DNA from: an uncultured Chloroflexales bacterium
GTDB taxonomy: Bacteria > Chloroflexota > Chloroflexia > Chloroflexales > Chloroflexaceae
Length of the DNA stretch: 64,000 nucleotides
NCBI GenBank assembly: GCA_937902315.1
Contig: CALGUG010000052.1
Location: 1-64,000, forward strand
Direction of reading: 5' to 3'
In this document: one piece after another, positions 8,736 to 17,617 of the stretch
How the letters are laid out: the number at the start of each line of letters is the position of its first letter
Numbering within the stretch: position 1 is the stretch's first letter
Notes under the pieces: generated by a model
Told to the model about the DNA's origin: nothing
The model's database searches: none
The model's input: only the letters and a program-made list of their open reading frames with translations
Made by a program: the position numbers and the translations under genes

Positions 8736-9587
8736 TCAGGCCCGACGGTTGTTCCTAAGGGCATAAGTTATTCCATCACGTAGCGTCCCACGAGTTACGA
8801 TATTAGCGAGGTTGACTCCAAGGCCGACCAGTGTTTGGGCAACCTCGGGACGTATCCCGGTCAGGAGTACTTGTGCACCTAGTAATCGAACCGCTTGAGA
8901 GGCTCGAATGATACTATCTGCAACCTGTGTATCTACAACTGAGACACCCGTAATATCGATAATGATGGTGCTAGCCCGCGTATTGGAAACACTATTCAGA
9001 AGTTCTTCCATGATTTGTTGGATACGCCGCGAATCGATCGCTCCAACGAGTGGCATAACCAAGGTGTCACTACTAATCGATAGAATAGGAGTAGAAAGCT
9101 CCGCAAGCTGTGTGGCTTGATGTCGAATCAAGTCGAGCTCTTGTTGACGTTCGGCTGCCTCAATCTTCTTGGCCTCCGTAATATCGTCATACATAACGAC
9201 GATATGTGTCATGGTCTGCTCATCATCGTCGAAGATAGGAGCATAGAGCGTATCGATCCAATATTCTTCGCCATTGATCAGCGAAAGATTCTCTTCGTGA
9301 AAGGTTTGGCGGCTCTCAAGAACTATGTTGAGGCCTTTGAGAGTAGCTTTCGGATCGAGCAGGCCATACAGTTCCTGGGGCGTTTTACCTAGAACCTCGG
9401 CAGGGTCAACATAATTAAATTTATGGATATGGTTCGAGATGAGTGCTAGTTTGAAAACCCCACCGGGATGCACCTCGAACAGACAGAGCCTCAGGGGGAA
9501 TCCGTCAAAAACACTTTGGTAAAAGTCGGTGAGTGCTTGAATCTGAGCGATATCCTCTTTCGAGAAATGGTCAAGAGTTTGAGCCAT
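8736..9587 (-). CDS. PAS-STAS protein, RsbR-like (paralogue 2)
   Basis: 283 residues with the same order: PAS (about 15-140), a coiled linker with LDLIRHQATQLAELS, and STAS from PILSIS at 167. Both RsbR-type phosphosite positions are hydroxylated residues: Ser186 (GAIDS) and Thr220 (VSVVDT). The GIRPEVAQTLV helix of the STAS domain is intact. The PAS domain differs strongly from those of its neighbours, while the STAS halves are nearly identical, as expected if three sensors feed one shared partner complex. It is presumably cytosolic, with no membrane segment. Confidence 0.86.
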   Translation of the reverse strand: MAQTLDHFSKEDIAQIQALTDFYQSVFDGFPLRLCLFEVHPGGVFKLALISNHIHKFNYVDPAEVLGKTPQELYGLLDPKATLKGLNIVLESRQTFHEENLSLINGEEYWIDTLYAPIFDDDEQTMTHIVVMYDDITEAKKIEAAERQQELDLIRHQATQLAELSTPILSISSDTLVMPLVGAIDSRRIQQIMEELLNSVSNTRASTIIIDITGVSVVDTQVADSIIRASQAVRLLGAQVLLTGIRPEVAQTLVGLGVNLANIVTRGTLRDGITYALRNNRRA

Positions 9588-9678
9588 AACTATTCGCTTT
9601 CTTTACACTAAACTTGATTCAGAGATAGCGAACCGAACGATATGCCCACTACAGTGTCAGATCCAAAGCGGCACTTTA

Positions 9679-10515
9679 TTAGTTCCGAAGGGTGTAGTTT
9701 ATTCCGTCGTGGAGAGAGCCAAGCGTAATGATCGACGAAAGATCGACGCCTAGTCCGATCAGGGTTTGGGCGACTTCAGGGCGGATTCCTGTAAGCAAGA
9801 CTTGTGCGCCAAGCAGACGTACTGCTTGGGAAGCACGAATGAGACTGTCTGCGACCTGACTATCGACGACAGGCACACCTGTGATATCGATAATGATCGA
9901 GGTGGCGTGGGTATTTGCGACACCAGCTAGCAGATTCTCTAAAATTTGCTGAACCCGATTCGAGTCGATAGCACCAATAAGCGGCATGACGAGGGTTGTA
10001 TCACTGATTGTGAGGATCGGTGTGGAAAGCTCGGCAAGCTGTGAGGCTTGTTCGGCGATAATGTCGAGATTGCTTTTTTGAGCCGCTAGCTCGCGGTCTT
10101 TTCGGGCGGTAATATCTTTCCAACAGCCGACGATATGGGTTGCTTCGCCTTCTGCATTGAAGATAGGCGAGAAGCAGCAATAGTTCCAATACATTTTGCC
10201 ATTTTGCTCAATGGCGTTTTCGAAGAAGATCGGCTTGTGGGTTTGAATAGCGGTTCCAAAGAATTCCTCGATCGGTTTGGCGTGTTCACGCCCAATGGTT
10301 TCGCGCAAGGTCTTATTCATCACATCGCCTTTAACGGCGTGGTCTGCAGTGAGTGATGCCTTGTTGGCATGGGTTAGTCGGTATTCCTCATCAGGCTCAA
10401 CCCGATGTACGGAGAGGTGAAGGGGAAGCGCATCAAGAATTTTCTGATGGAACTTCTCGATCTCTTTAAGCTTTTGTTGAAGCGTTTGGTGCGTGCCATT
10501 TGTTTGCCCAGCCAT
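9679..10515 (-). CDS. PAS-STAS protein, RsbR-like (paralogue 3)
   Basis: 278 residues from the ATG at 10515, preferred over 10521 because GGAGA then sits 7 nt upstream. PAS domain about 20-138 (with a YWNYCCFSPIF strand and GCWKDITARK end), linker, STAS from PILTIS near 167. The phosphosite equivalents are Ser185 (GAIDS) and Ser219 (VPVVDS). It is the first gene of the tandem set, separated by 91 bp from paralogue 2 and preceded by an AT-rich region. Confidence 0.86.
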   Translation of the reverse strand: MAGQTNGTHQTLQQKLKEIEKFHQKILDALPLHLSVHRVEPDEEYRLTHANKASLTADHAVKGDVMNKTLRETIGREHAKPIEEFFGTAIQTHKPIFFENAIEQNGKMYWNYCCFSPIFNAEGEATHIVGCWKDITARKDRELAAQKSNLDIIAEQASQLAELSTPILTISDTTLVMPLIGAIDSNRVQQILENLLAGVANTHATSIIIDITGVPVVDSQVADSLIRASQAVRLLGAQVLLTGIRPEVAQTLIGLGVDLSSIITLGSLHDGINYTLRN

Positions 10516-10964
10516 GTACATTCTCCATGCGTAATATTAGAACAACATATTATTTAATTTATTCAAAATAATAACACACTGTTGTGGCGAATGTAATACC
10601 TATTTTTCACAAAATCAAATTTCTTTAAATGTAAGACGAAAGAATCTTCGTACTTTTAGCGATTTAGTGTGGTAGAAATCGGGGAGTAAATAGGAAATAT
10701 TTCGTTTTAGAGCAGGATTTAGGCTATGCAAAGCGAGACATAATATAAAAATGAACGCTTTGCATATACTTGAAAATCGTGCCAGATCAGAAGGAACAAC
10801 ATGTTCTTCTGCATTGTAGCCGCATACAGATTAACATTACAAGCTTTGAAAGTGGAGATTTGCCCACTTCAATGATCATTGACATGCCATTTGTTCTATG
10901 CCATAATCGAGCTAGATACTCATTAAATAAGTATCCAAAAATTGAGGATGGAGGGAAGCTGGCT
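10516..10964. other. Divergent intergenic region, PAS-STAS / modA
   Basis: AT-rich. A long upstream extension of the modA frame (from 10770) exists, but its protein is not signal-like or conserved-looking, so I treat it as non-coding. Both flanking operons must be started from here; no box was confidently chosen. Confidence 0.5.
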
Positions 10965-11816
10965 ATGGTCCAACGTCTAGGCTATGTATGGTCAGTGTTT
11001 AGCCTACTGTTCCTGAGCGCTTGTGTGGGATCAAGCCCAGCAATAAGCGAATCTGTTCCAACAGAGGCTTCTAGTGGGGCACAGGTTCAAGCAAGCGGAG
11101 AGCTAACAGTATTTGCAGCGGCATCGTTAACAGCAGCCTTTACGGAAGCGGCCGCCCAATTTGAAGCCCAAAATCCTGGTACGAAGGTGATCTTCCAATT
11201 CGCAGGCTCCGACCAAATGGCCGAGCAGATTTTGCAAGGTGCACCCGCCGATGTTTTCGCTTCTGCAAACACTAAACAGATGGACAAGGTGGTCGAAGGT
11301 GGCGAAATTGCTCACGATGCAGCCGAGATCTTCGCACACAACCGCCTCGTTGTAGTGTATCCTAGTGACAACCCTGGAAATCTTAATAGCTTGGCCGATT
11401 TAGCTAAACCCGATCTGAAATTGGTGTTGGCGAGTCCGAGTGTTCCAGTGGGAGCCTATGCTCTAACGTTTTTAGAGAAAGCTTCAGCGCTGCCCGAATA
11501 TACAGAAAGCTACAGCTCAACGGTGTTGGCGAATGTTGTTTCGTATGAAGATAATGTAAAATCGGTCTTTAGCAAGGTAGCTTTGGGTGAAGCCGACGCA
11601 GGCATCGTCTATACAACCGATGTCTCGCCTGAGTCGGCCGACAAGGTCAAAACGCTAGAGATCCCCAACGAGCTTAACACGGTTGCAAGCTATCCGATTG
11701 CGGTAACAAAACGCGCCGCACAGCCCGAATTGGCAGCGGCCTTTGTAGCATATATCCTCTCGCCTGAGGGTCAGACGATTCTCGCTAAGTATGGGTTTGT
11801 GCCTGCCAATGACTGA
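10965..11816 (+). CDS. modA: Molybdate ABC transporter, substrate-binding lipoprotein
   Basis: 283 residues from ATG 10965, chosen over the upstream ATG at 10770 because GGAGGGAAG lies 6 nt before it and a lipoprotein signal begins there: hydrophobic core, then LSAC with Cys20 as the lipidated residue. The mature part opens LTVFAAASLTAAF and continues FAGSDQMAEQILQGAPADVF, the ModA/WtpA signature for binding molybdate or tungstate. It would be anchored on the outer face of the membrane. It overlaps modB by 8 nt, so the two are translationally coupled. Confidence 0.93.
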   Translation: MVQRLGYVWSVFSLLFLSACVGSSPAISESVPTEASSGAQVQASGELTVFAAASLTAAFTEAAAQFEAQNPGTKVIFQFAGSDQMAEQILQGAPADVFASANTKQMDKVVEGGEIAHDAAEIFAHNRLVVVYPSDNPGNLNSLADLAKPDLKLVLASPSVPVGAYALTFLEKASALPEYTESYSSTVLANVVSYEDNVKSVFSKVALGEADAGIVYTTDVSPESADKVKTLEIPNELNTVASYPIAVTKRAAQPELAAAFVAYILSPEGQTILAKYGFVPAND

Positions 11817-12651
11817 AAGCCCACTAACACGTTGGTTGAATGTGCTGCCCGCTCGGAAATCATTATCGAGCGGGCCTTTGTCGTGGCTTTGGCTATCGTT
11901 ACTGAGCCTCCCCATGCTGGTCTTTTTGACCTTGCCATTGCTAGCACTGCTGCTTCGCATCCCCTTGGTGGACCTGCTAAGCTATCTGCTGCGCGAGAAT
12001 GTGCGCCAAGCGCTGGCACTGAGCATGAAGACCACCGCGCTCACGGTGCTGGTGACGATTCTGTTCGGCACTCCGATCGCCTATCTGTTGGCTCGCCGCT
12101 CGTTTCGTGGGCGCACCCTGCTCGATACACTGATCGATCTGCCTATGGTGCTGCCGCCTTCGGTGGCTGGTATCGCACTATTGGTGGCGTTTGGGCGGCG
12201 CGGCCTCTTGGGCCAACAGCTTAGCATGTGGGGTATCGAACTGGCTTTTACGCAGAGTGCAGTTGTGCTAGCGCAAGTGTTTGTGGCCGCGCCGCTCTAT
12301 ATCAAAGCGGCAAGCACAGGCTTTATGGGGGTTGAGCGCGAGCTTGAAGATGCTGCTGCGCTCGATGGGGCAAGCGCTTGGCAAGTGTTCCGTCTTATTA
12401 CACTGCCGCTAGCGTGGATTTCGTTGTTTAGCGGCATTGTTACAACTTGGGCGCGAGCCTTGGGCGAGTTTGGGGCGACGATCATCTTCGCAGGCAACTT
12501 TATCGGTCGCACCCAAACCATGCCTTTGGCGATCTATCAAGGCTTTGAACAAGATCTCAACGTTGCCATTACGCTGGCGGTGATTCTGCTTGCGATCTCG
12601 TTCGGCGTACTCTTTTTGATGAAACAGCTTGTTGGTCAGCGCCTCAATTAA
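11809..12651 (+). CDS. modB: Molybdate ABC transporter permease
   Basis: 280 residues from the ATG that overlaps the modA stop (an earlier ATG at 11791 is possible). About five to six membrane helices; the ABC permease EAA loop is ELEDAAALDGASAWQVFRL, followed by an LPL turn and the ALGEFGATIIFAGN segment characteristic of ModB. It forms the membrane channel for oxyanion import with ModA. The usual third gene, the ATPase modC, does not follow; the next DNA is a GNAT remnant and repeats, so the ATPase must be encoded elsewhere or be shared. Confidence 0.93.
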   Translation: MTESPLTRWLNVLPARKSLSSGPLSWLWLSLLSLPMLVFLTLPLLALLLRIPLVDLLSYLLRENVRQALALSMKTTALTVLVTILFGTPIAYLLARRSFRGRTLLDTLIDLPMVLPPSVAGIALLVAFGRRGLLGQQLSMWGIELAFTQSAVVLAQVFVAAPLYIKAASTGFMGVERELEDAAALDGASAWQVFRLITLPLAWISLFSGIVTTWARALGEFGATIIFAGNFIGRTQTMPLAIYQGFEQDLNVAITLAVILLAISFGVLFLMKQLVGQRLN

Positions 12652-12796
12652 TCTGTGCTAGGGCGGGCGAAGCGTGCTCGTCGGCTCGCAAGCTTGAAAC
12701 CGATCCGGCGATAGAGCTGGGCGGCGTGAGGATTATTGAGATTGACATCGAGCCAGACTTCCTATTCTCCGGCATGTTGCAAGCTGCAAAAGGGTT
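12648..12796 (-). pseudogene. Decayed GNAT acetyltransferase, C-terminal remnant
   Basis: On the minus strand a frame reads EVWLDVNLNNPHAAQLYRRI then GF and a basic tail to a TAA that overlaps the end of modB. This is the classic C-terminal half of a GNAT acetyltransferase (V.N.NP.A..LYRRIGF). Upstream the frame is interrupted by TAG (QHAGE-stop-EVW), and the rest of the domain is not recognisable. It is probably a relic left by rearrangement at the modB 3' side. Confidence 0.65.
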
Positions 12797-12854
12797 TGAG
12801 CTCGTTTTAAAAGAGCTGAAAGGTCAGATGCTTCAAGTGTGCGCCACTGAAGTG

Positions 12855-12977
12855 ATACCAAATCCGGTTGATTAGGTTTTCTTTGGCCTTCGGCAGAGCG
12901 GAACGTGACTCTTTCCTTTTCCCAGCTTTTCGTTTTTCTGAGCGAAGAGCATGTAGGTCTTTAAACGGATTTGGTAT
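12855..12977 (-). repeat. Family A element 2, complete
   Basis: 123 bp with perfect 12-bp terminal inverted repeats ATACCAAATCCG (12855-12866) and CGGATTTGGTAT (12966-12977). The internal TTTGGCCTTCGGCAGAGCGG motif marks the reverse orientation. Confidence 0.85.
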
Positions 12978-13089
12978 GAGAGGGCTTGGAGTTCAGAAGA
13001 AAGATCGATTTTGAGGGTTCGAGTGGAGGGTGTCATAGCTACCTTTTAGGTGGAGAGGTGATGAGCATAATAGCTCGCAAGAAGAAGGA

Positions 13090-13265
13090 TCTTAAGGCAA
13101 TCGATTCGTATCGCCCGTTTGCGAGAGCCGCGGGGCGCAGATAGAAGCTCGTTTTGGTGGATGGACTGTTTATAGCCGTAGGCGGACGCGGTTAGGACCT
13201 TCTTGAGGCAAGCGACCTCGCCGCTAGCACGCTAAAGGAAACAAAGCGATCTGGCACCAGTCTCA
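13090..13265 (-). repeat. Family B element 3
   Basis: Core at 13173-13189. The outer arms are diverged (GAGAGCCGCGGGGCGC and GACCTCGCCGC), and the ends are approximate. Confidence 0.65.
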
Positions 13266-13273
13266 TGATCGAG

Positions 13274-14452
13274 CTAGGAGCGATATAGGAGATCGGCATG
13301 CGTAATGATGCCGAGAGGTCGCCCTTCTTCGCCGTCGTGCGTGACGATCAGGGCTTGGACATGCGGCTTGCGCAAGACTTCGACGACGGTTTCGTAGCGT
13401 GCGTCGGCTCCGATTGTGACGACGCGCAAACGGCTATCGATCGGCAGAGCCTCTTGGACGGTACGCTCCTCAAGCGATTTATTGAGCTGAAGCGCCTCGG
13501 CTTCGGCGATTACGATATCACGCTCGGTCAGTAGACCAACCAGACGGCGGCCATCTTGCAAAACGGGCAGGCGACCCACGCCTTCGCGCAGCATAAGATC
13601 GCGCGCCTCGCTGAGCGGTCTATCGTGAGCAATGCAGTGAATATTGCTCGTCATAATGCGCGCGGCTGTGGTGGCCGCTTGGCGCAGCAGCTGAGCGATA
13701 TAACCGATCACTTCTTCGGCAAGGGCAGGGCTGGTTTGCAGGCCATAGCTGTGGGTGAGATAGTTGTAGGCTTGGGTATAGAGCTCGGCGCGTTTGAGCA
13801 TGTCGCTGCTGAGCACGTTGTGGGCACGCAAAAAGGCCACATAACGCCCCATATTGTTCGGCCCATCACCATAACCAAAGCTGCGCGCCAATTCTTCAAG
13901 GTATTTTTCGAGCAGGCTAAGAGCTTGGCTTCCGGCGCTGGCGAAGTCGGTGGCGAGCAAGACACGTAGTTGAGCCAGACGTTGGGCATAACCGCTTGCA
14001 CGTGGCCAAGGAATATCTTTTTTGGAGGCTGCACGCATGGATTGAGTGCGCGCAGAGTGGGCCATGTCGTCGAGCACTTTGCCGAGTTCGAGCACGGTTT
14101 GGCGCGTGCGAAGTTTGACAGCGCCGAGCGGTTGAGCGGTTTGTAAAATCAAGACCAAGATCCAGCGTTCCTTGATCAGCATGAAGAGCGTATTGGCGCG
14201 CTCGCCTTGCTGAAACAAGACCTGTACCTCGTCGCGATGGCTCATCATGCGTGCGATCTCGCGCGATGAGGCAAAGGTGCCAGCGATCAGCGTGCCAAGA
14301 TGGACGACATCTTGTTTGTTGATGTTTCCCTGCGAAGCAATTAGATCCCCATTTTGGTCGAGCAGAAGCACCGCCTCACAGCTGGTATCGGTTTGGAGGG
14401 TTGTAAGATACGCATCGATCGCTTGACGATGAGTGGAGGCGAACTGTAACAT
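13274..14452 (-). CDS. Roadblock/LC7 - helical - tandem CBS domain protein
   Basis: 392 residues. Residues about 10-130 look like a roadblock/LC7 domain (AVLLLDQNGDLIAS, then a strand-rich half ending VLILQ.AQPLGAVKLR), the fold of MglB-type regulators of small GTPases. Residues about 160-258 are all-helical and vaguely HEPN-like (LLEKYLEELARSFGYGDG, AEEVIGYIAQLL). Residues 266-390 are a pair of CBS domains (MTSNIHCIAHDRPLSEARDL, GVGRLPVLQDGRRLVGLLTERD), which usually bind adenine nucleotides. It is cytosolic. The combination suggests a nucleotide-sensing regulator of a Ras-like GTPase; no GTPase gene is adjacent. Confidence 0.75.
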   Translation of the reverse strand: MLQFASTHRQAIDAYLTTLQTDTSCEAVLLLDQNGDLIASQGNINKQDVVHLGTLIAGTFASSREIARMMSHRDEVQVLFQQGERANTLFMLIKERWILVLILQTAQPLGAVKLRTRQTVLELGKVLDDMAHSARTQSMRAASKKDIPWPRASGYAQRLAQLRVLLATDFASAGSQALSLLEKYLEELARSFGYGDGPNNMGRYVAFLRAHNVLSSDMLKRAELYTQAYNYLTHSYGLQTSPALAEEVIGYIAQLLRQAATTAARIMTSNIHCIAHDRPLSEARDLMLREGVGRLPVLQDGRRLVGLLTERDIVIAEAEALQLNKSLEERTVQEALPIDSRLRVVTIGADARYETVVEVLRKPHVQALIVTHDGEEGRPLGIITHADLLYRS

Positions 14453-14529
14453 AACAGACCTCGCAGGAAACTGGTGAGCAATATTCCAAAATCAAACGCC
14501 ACCCAGAGACCAACCGTAGCATCGTGTCA

Positions 14530-14690
14530 TAGCAAATCCGCTTGCATACTTCAGCGCTTTGGCGGTGAGGTCTTTACACCAAACAAGGCAGCTAGCGCGT
14601 CCGCCTACGGCTACCAACGGCCCGCCCGCCACCCGAGGTGTATCTACCTCGCTAGCGAAACCGCCCCCATTACACAAACGGATTTCGTGT
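14530..14690 (+). repeat. Family B element 4, near complete
   Basis: The left end GCAAATCCGCTTGC and right end AAACGGATTTCGTGT are both visible, with the core at 14597-14613. It lies between the roadblock gene and family A element 3. Confidence 0.8.
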
Positions 14691-14806
14691 CACATACTAC
14701 AGATAGTGTACGTGTTGTAGTAGGTTTGTAGTAGGTGTTGTGTCCATTATAGCTTATTGTTGGGGATGCGCTACAGCTATAATTTGTTGTTGCGAAAGCG
14801 AGTTTC

Positions 14807-14930
14807 ATGCCAAATCAGGACGATCGCTTTCTGTTTTGGCCTTCGGCAGAGTGGAACCTGTTTCTTTTCGTTCCTCTGCCTCGTGTTTTCCGCGTTGCGA
14901 GAAGGCACATCGTTAAAGCGGATTTGGTCT
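14807..14930 (-). repeat. Family A element 3
   Basis: ATGCCAAATCAG (14807-14818) to CGGATTTGGTCT (14919-14930), with TTTTGGCCTTCGGCAGAGTG inside. The termini are slightly decayed. Confidence 0.75.
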
Positions 14931-14957
14931 TAGGCCATGCAAGCCGCCGATAAGATA

Positions 14958-14992
14958 CTACAACGACGACCCGTAATGAGCCGTCGTTGTAG
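14958..14992 (-). terminator. Hairpin downstream of carA
   Basis: 11-bp perfect stem CTACAACGACG/CGTCGTTGTAG, 21 bp past the carA stop on the minus strand. The tail TATCTTATC is only moderately U-rich. Confidence 0.6.
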
Positions 14993-15013
14993 CCGGGTCG
15001 TATCTGCAAGAAG

Positions 15014-16135
15014 CTATTTGCGCATCAACTCGACAAACTCTTGGAAGAGGTAGCTCGCATCGTGCGGGCCAGGGCCAGCCTCTGGGTGGTATTGCACACT
15101 AAAGGCCGGTATCGAGCGATGGCGCAGCCCTTCGATTGTCTTATCGTTAAGGTTGATATGGGTCACCTCAACATCGTCGGGAAGGGAGGCGGGATCAACT
15201 GCAAAACCATGGTTCTGGGTTGTGATCTCGACCTTGCCCGTCTTGAGATGGCGCACCGGATGGTTGGAGCCGTGGTGGCCGAAGGGCAGCTTGAAGGTCT
15301 TTCCGCCCAGAGCGAGGCCCATCAACTGGTGGCCCAAACAGATGCCAAAGACTGGTTTTTTGCCGAGCAGTTGGCGCAGGGTTTCAACGGCATAGGTCGC
15401 AGCGGCGGGGTCGCCCGGGCCGTTGGAATAGAAAATACCGTCGGGATTGAGCGCCAAAACATCGCTGGCGCTGGTCTTCGAGGGCACAACGGTAACGCGG
15501 CAGCCATGATCGACCAAGCGGCGCAAAATATTGCGTTTCAGGCCGAAGTCGAAGGCAACCACATGGTACGGTTCCTGGCCTTCGGGCAGCGGAGGATAGG
15601 AGCCGATCGAGAAATCCCTTGGCGTTCCGGAAGTCCATTCGTAAGGCTCGCTACAGGTCACAACACCGGTGAGGTCGAGACCTTCCATTTCGGGGGCTGC
15701 CTTGGCCTTGGCGACCAGCGTAGCGATATCAGTCGTTTCGGTCGAAATGATGCCGCGCAGGGCACCAACCGTTCGAATATGGCGAGTCAGGGCACGGGTA
15801 TCGACATCGCTGATTGCAACGATGCCATAGTCGCGCAAGATTTGGCTTACGCTGCCGCGAGCACGCCACGAGCTGTAATCTTCGCTATATGCACGCACGA
15901 TAAAGCCCGCAACTTGGGGCTTCAGCGACTCGGGATCAATCTCATTGATGCCTGTATTGCCAATATGGGGTGCCGTCATGGTCACGAGTTGACCGCTGTA
16001 GGAGGGATCAAAAATAACCTCCTGATAGCCGGTCATGCCCGTGTTAAACACGACTTCTCCGATGCGCTCGCCGGGCGCACCAAACGAACGTCCATAAAAG
16101 ACGCGCCCGTCTTCGAGAGCGAGAATAGCGTCCAC
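15014..16135 (-). CDS. carA: Carbamoyl-phosphate synthase small (glutaminase) subunit
   Basis: 373 residues, full length. The N-terminal CPSase small-chain domain is intact (FNTGMTGYQEVIFDPSYSGQ). The C-terminal class I glutamine amidotransferase domain carries GICLGHQ with catalytic Cys266, and QYHPEAGPGP with His350 and Glu352. It hydrolyses glutamine and channels ammonia to CarB to make carbamoyl phosphate for arginine and pyrimidine synthesis. carB is not adjacent: upstream is a GNAT gene and downstream are repeats, so carA is apparently transcribed alone. Confidence 0.97.
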   Translation of the reverse strand: MDAILALEDGRVFYGRSFGAPGERIGEVVFNTGMTGYQEVIFDPSYSGQLVTMTAPHIGNTGINEIDPESLKPQVAGFIVRAYSEDYSSWRARGSVSQILRDYGIVAISDVDTRALTRHIRTVGALRGIISTETTDIATLVAKAKAAPEMEGLDLTGVVTCSEPYEWTSGTPRDFSIGSYPPLPEGQEPYHVVAFDFGLKRNILRRLVDHGCRVTVVPSKTSASDVLALNPDGIFYSNGPGDPAAATYAVETLRQLLGKKPVFGICLGHQLMGLALGGKTFKLPFGHHGSNHPVRHLKTGKVEITTQNHGFAVDPASLPDDVEVTHINLNDKTIEGLRHRSIPAFSVQYHPEAGPGPHDASYLFQEFVELMRK

Positions 16136-16223
16136 TAGTATTCCACCTATATCTTCAAAATAATAATCGTCTTTGATGATCTCTATTGTAGCATATTGAC
16201 CGCTCTCATGAGACGGGTTCTAT

Positions 16224-16772
16224 CTATTTCCACGATTGACGATCGATCAAATAGTGCAGGCTCGGCGCGAGCGGTGGAACTTCATCGATCAGGCCGATTC
16301 GACGCATTCCTAAGCGCTCTAAGGCCTTAATTGAAGGAGTATTGATGCTGCGAACTAGAGCTTCAACTTGAGGGAGATCCCATACCTCGAAAGCACATTT
16401 TAGGGCTTGGCGGCCCATTTCTTGGGCATAACCTTTGCCCCAGGCCGAAGGGGTAAAGCGAAAATAAAAATTGTTGAAAGGTCGATTATCGTGAATTTTT
16501 GGAGTGATACCGCCAAAGCCGATAATCGTTTCGGGCGCAGCCAAAGTAGCGATAGCCCAATAACCAAAGCCATGCTCGCGCCAAGCCTCGCTCCATCGTT
16601 GAAAATACTCTTCAGCCTCGTGCATATGGCGCATGGGGCCGCTGGGATTATAGACATTCGTTTCGGGATCGCTGTGGATTGCAAAGATAGCTGCAAGGTC
16701 GCTTTCACGGGGTGGGCGCAGAATAAGCCGCTCGGTTTGGAAAGTTGAGTTCTTTGTGGTGTTCATAGACAT
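16224..16772 (-). CDS. GNAT acetyltransferase, RimJ/RimL type
   Basis: 182 residues from the ATG at 16772, preferred because GAGAAA sits 6 nt upstream; the longer frame to 16862 has no signal or RBS. The order is TERLILRPPRESDLAAIFAI (substrate-side strand and helix), then GFGYWAIATL, IIGFGGI, the acetyl-CoA loop in SAWGKGYAQEMGRQAL, and INTPSIKALERLGM. Members acetylate ribosomal-protein N termini, antibiotics or small amines; the substrate here is unknown. It lies upstream of carA on the same strand, 88 bp away. Confidence 0.85.
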   Translation of the reverse strand: MSMNTTKNSTFQTERLILRPPRESDLAAIFAIHSDPETNVYNPSGPMRHMHEAEEYFQRWSEAWREHGFGYWAIATLAAPETIIGFGGITPKIHDNRPFNNFYFRFTPSAWGKGYAQEMGRQALKCAFEVWDLPQVEALVRSINTPSIKALERLGMRRIGLIDEVPPLAPSLHYLIDRQSWK

Positions 16773-17411
16773 GTGTTTCTCAGACGTTTGAACAAACTTG
16801 AAAAGACTGGATCTAAACTTGGCAAGAATGCACCATAAGCACGATGCAACCAATTGAGACATATGGCGTAATGTAATTATAGATTGCGCGGCTCTTGAGC
16901 TGTCTAGTTGAAAAGGAAGCCCACAACACCAAACATCACATCGCTATAAGCGCATCTTGATGCATCTGCTCAAGCAAGTAGACGATAGCTCACGTTTATC
17001 GGTTGCAATGGCACACCAAAACTTTCGTAAGAGCGATACCAAAGCGCTTAACAGTCTTCTGCTCGCTTCGGGTAGAGCGCAATAACGATCTGCCTTCTCA
17101 AAACGGTTCTAATTAAAGAGCTACCTCAATGGCCAACAAACGATTTGCTGGTATCCAGATTGTTTAAGGATCTTCTCGCCTCTACAACGTGAAACGATCT
17201 GGACATCCTCTCACAGATAATCGAAACATTCTCGCCACTACAAGCCTCTAAGTCTACACGGCTTCTTAGCCAGCTTAGGCTCGATTCTCGATTTCGACTG
17301 TGCATCGAACAGAGCGTCTGTCTATCTCCATACGATAAGCGATGAGATCAACAAGTGGCGATGAATCACTCTTTTGAGAAACCGCTGAATTATTCAACTC
17401 TTCGCTAGCTG
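16773..17411. other. Gene-free stretch upstream of family A element 4
   Basis: About 640 bp without a convincing ORF. Short near-repeats around CTCGCC(T/A)CTACAA occur near 17178 and 17233. I see nothing else. Confidence 0.5.
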
Positions 17412-17578
17412 ATACCAAATTCGTTTGAAAGACGTGCATTTGCTTAACGCGAGAAAACAAAACGAGGGAAAGACGTTGTGTGCTCTTTCGCGCGACAGCG
17501 CGAAAGAGCACACAACAAAAAGAGCTACCTTCCACTCTGCCGAAGGCCAAATAGAAAGTAATCAACCGAATTTGGTAT
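17412..17578 (+). repeat. Family A element 4 with internal 18-bp hairpin
   Basis: The ends are ATACCAAATTCG (17412-17423) and CGAATTTGGTAT (17567-17578), which are exact inverted repeats of each other although they differ by one base from the family consensus, so both ends changed together. Inside, TTGTGTGCTCTTTCGCGC (17476-17493) pairs perfectly with 17498-17515 across a GACA loop. Confidence 0.88.
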
Positions 17579-17617
17579 GAGGCCCCAAGACGTTGAAGCA
17601 AGGGTATAGGGGGATTT

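Noticed and set aside
10770..10964. N-terminal extension of modA
   Set aside because: A strong ribosome site and lipoprotein signal begin at 10965; the upstream residues are neither signal-like nor conserved-looking.
15041..16138. 365-residue ORF on the plus strand
   Set aside because: Exact antisense of carA, which has full family motifs and a normal length; the plus frame has no recognisable domain.
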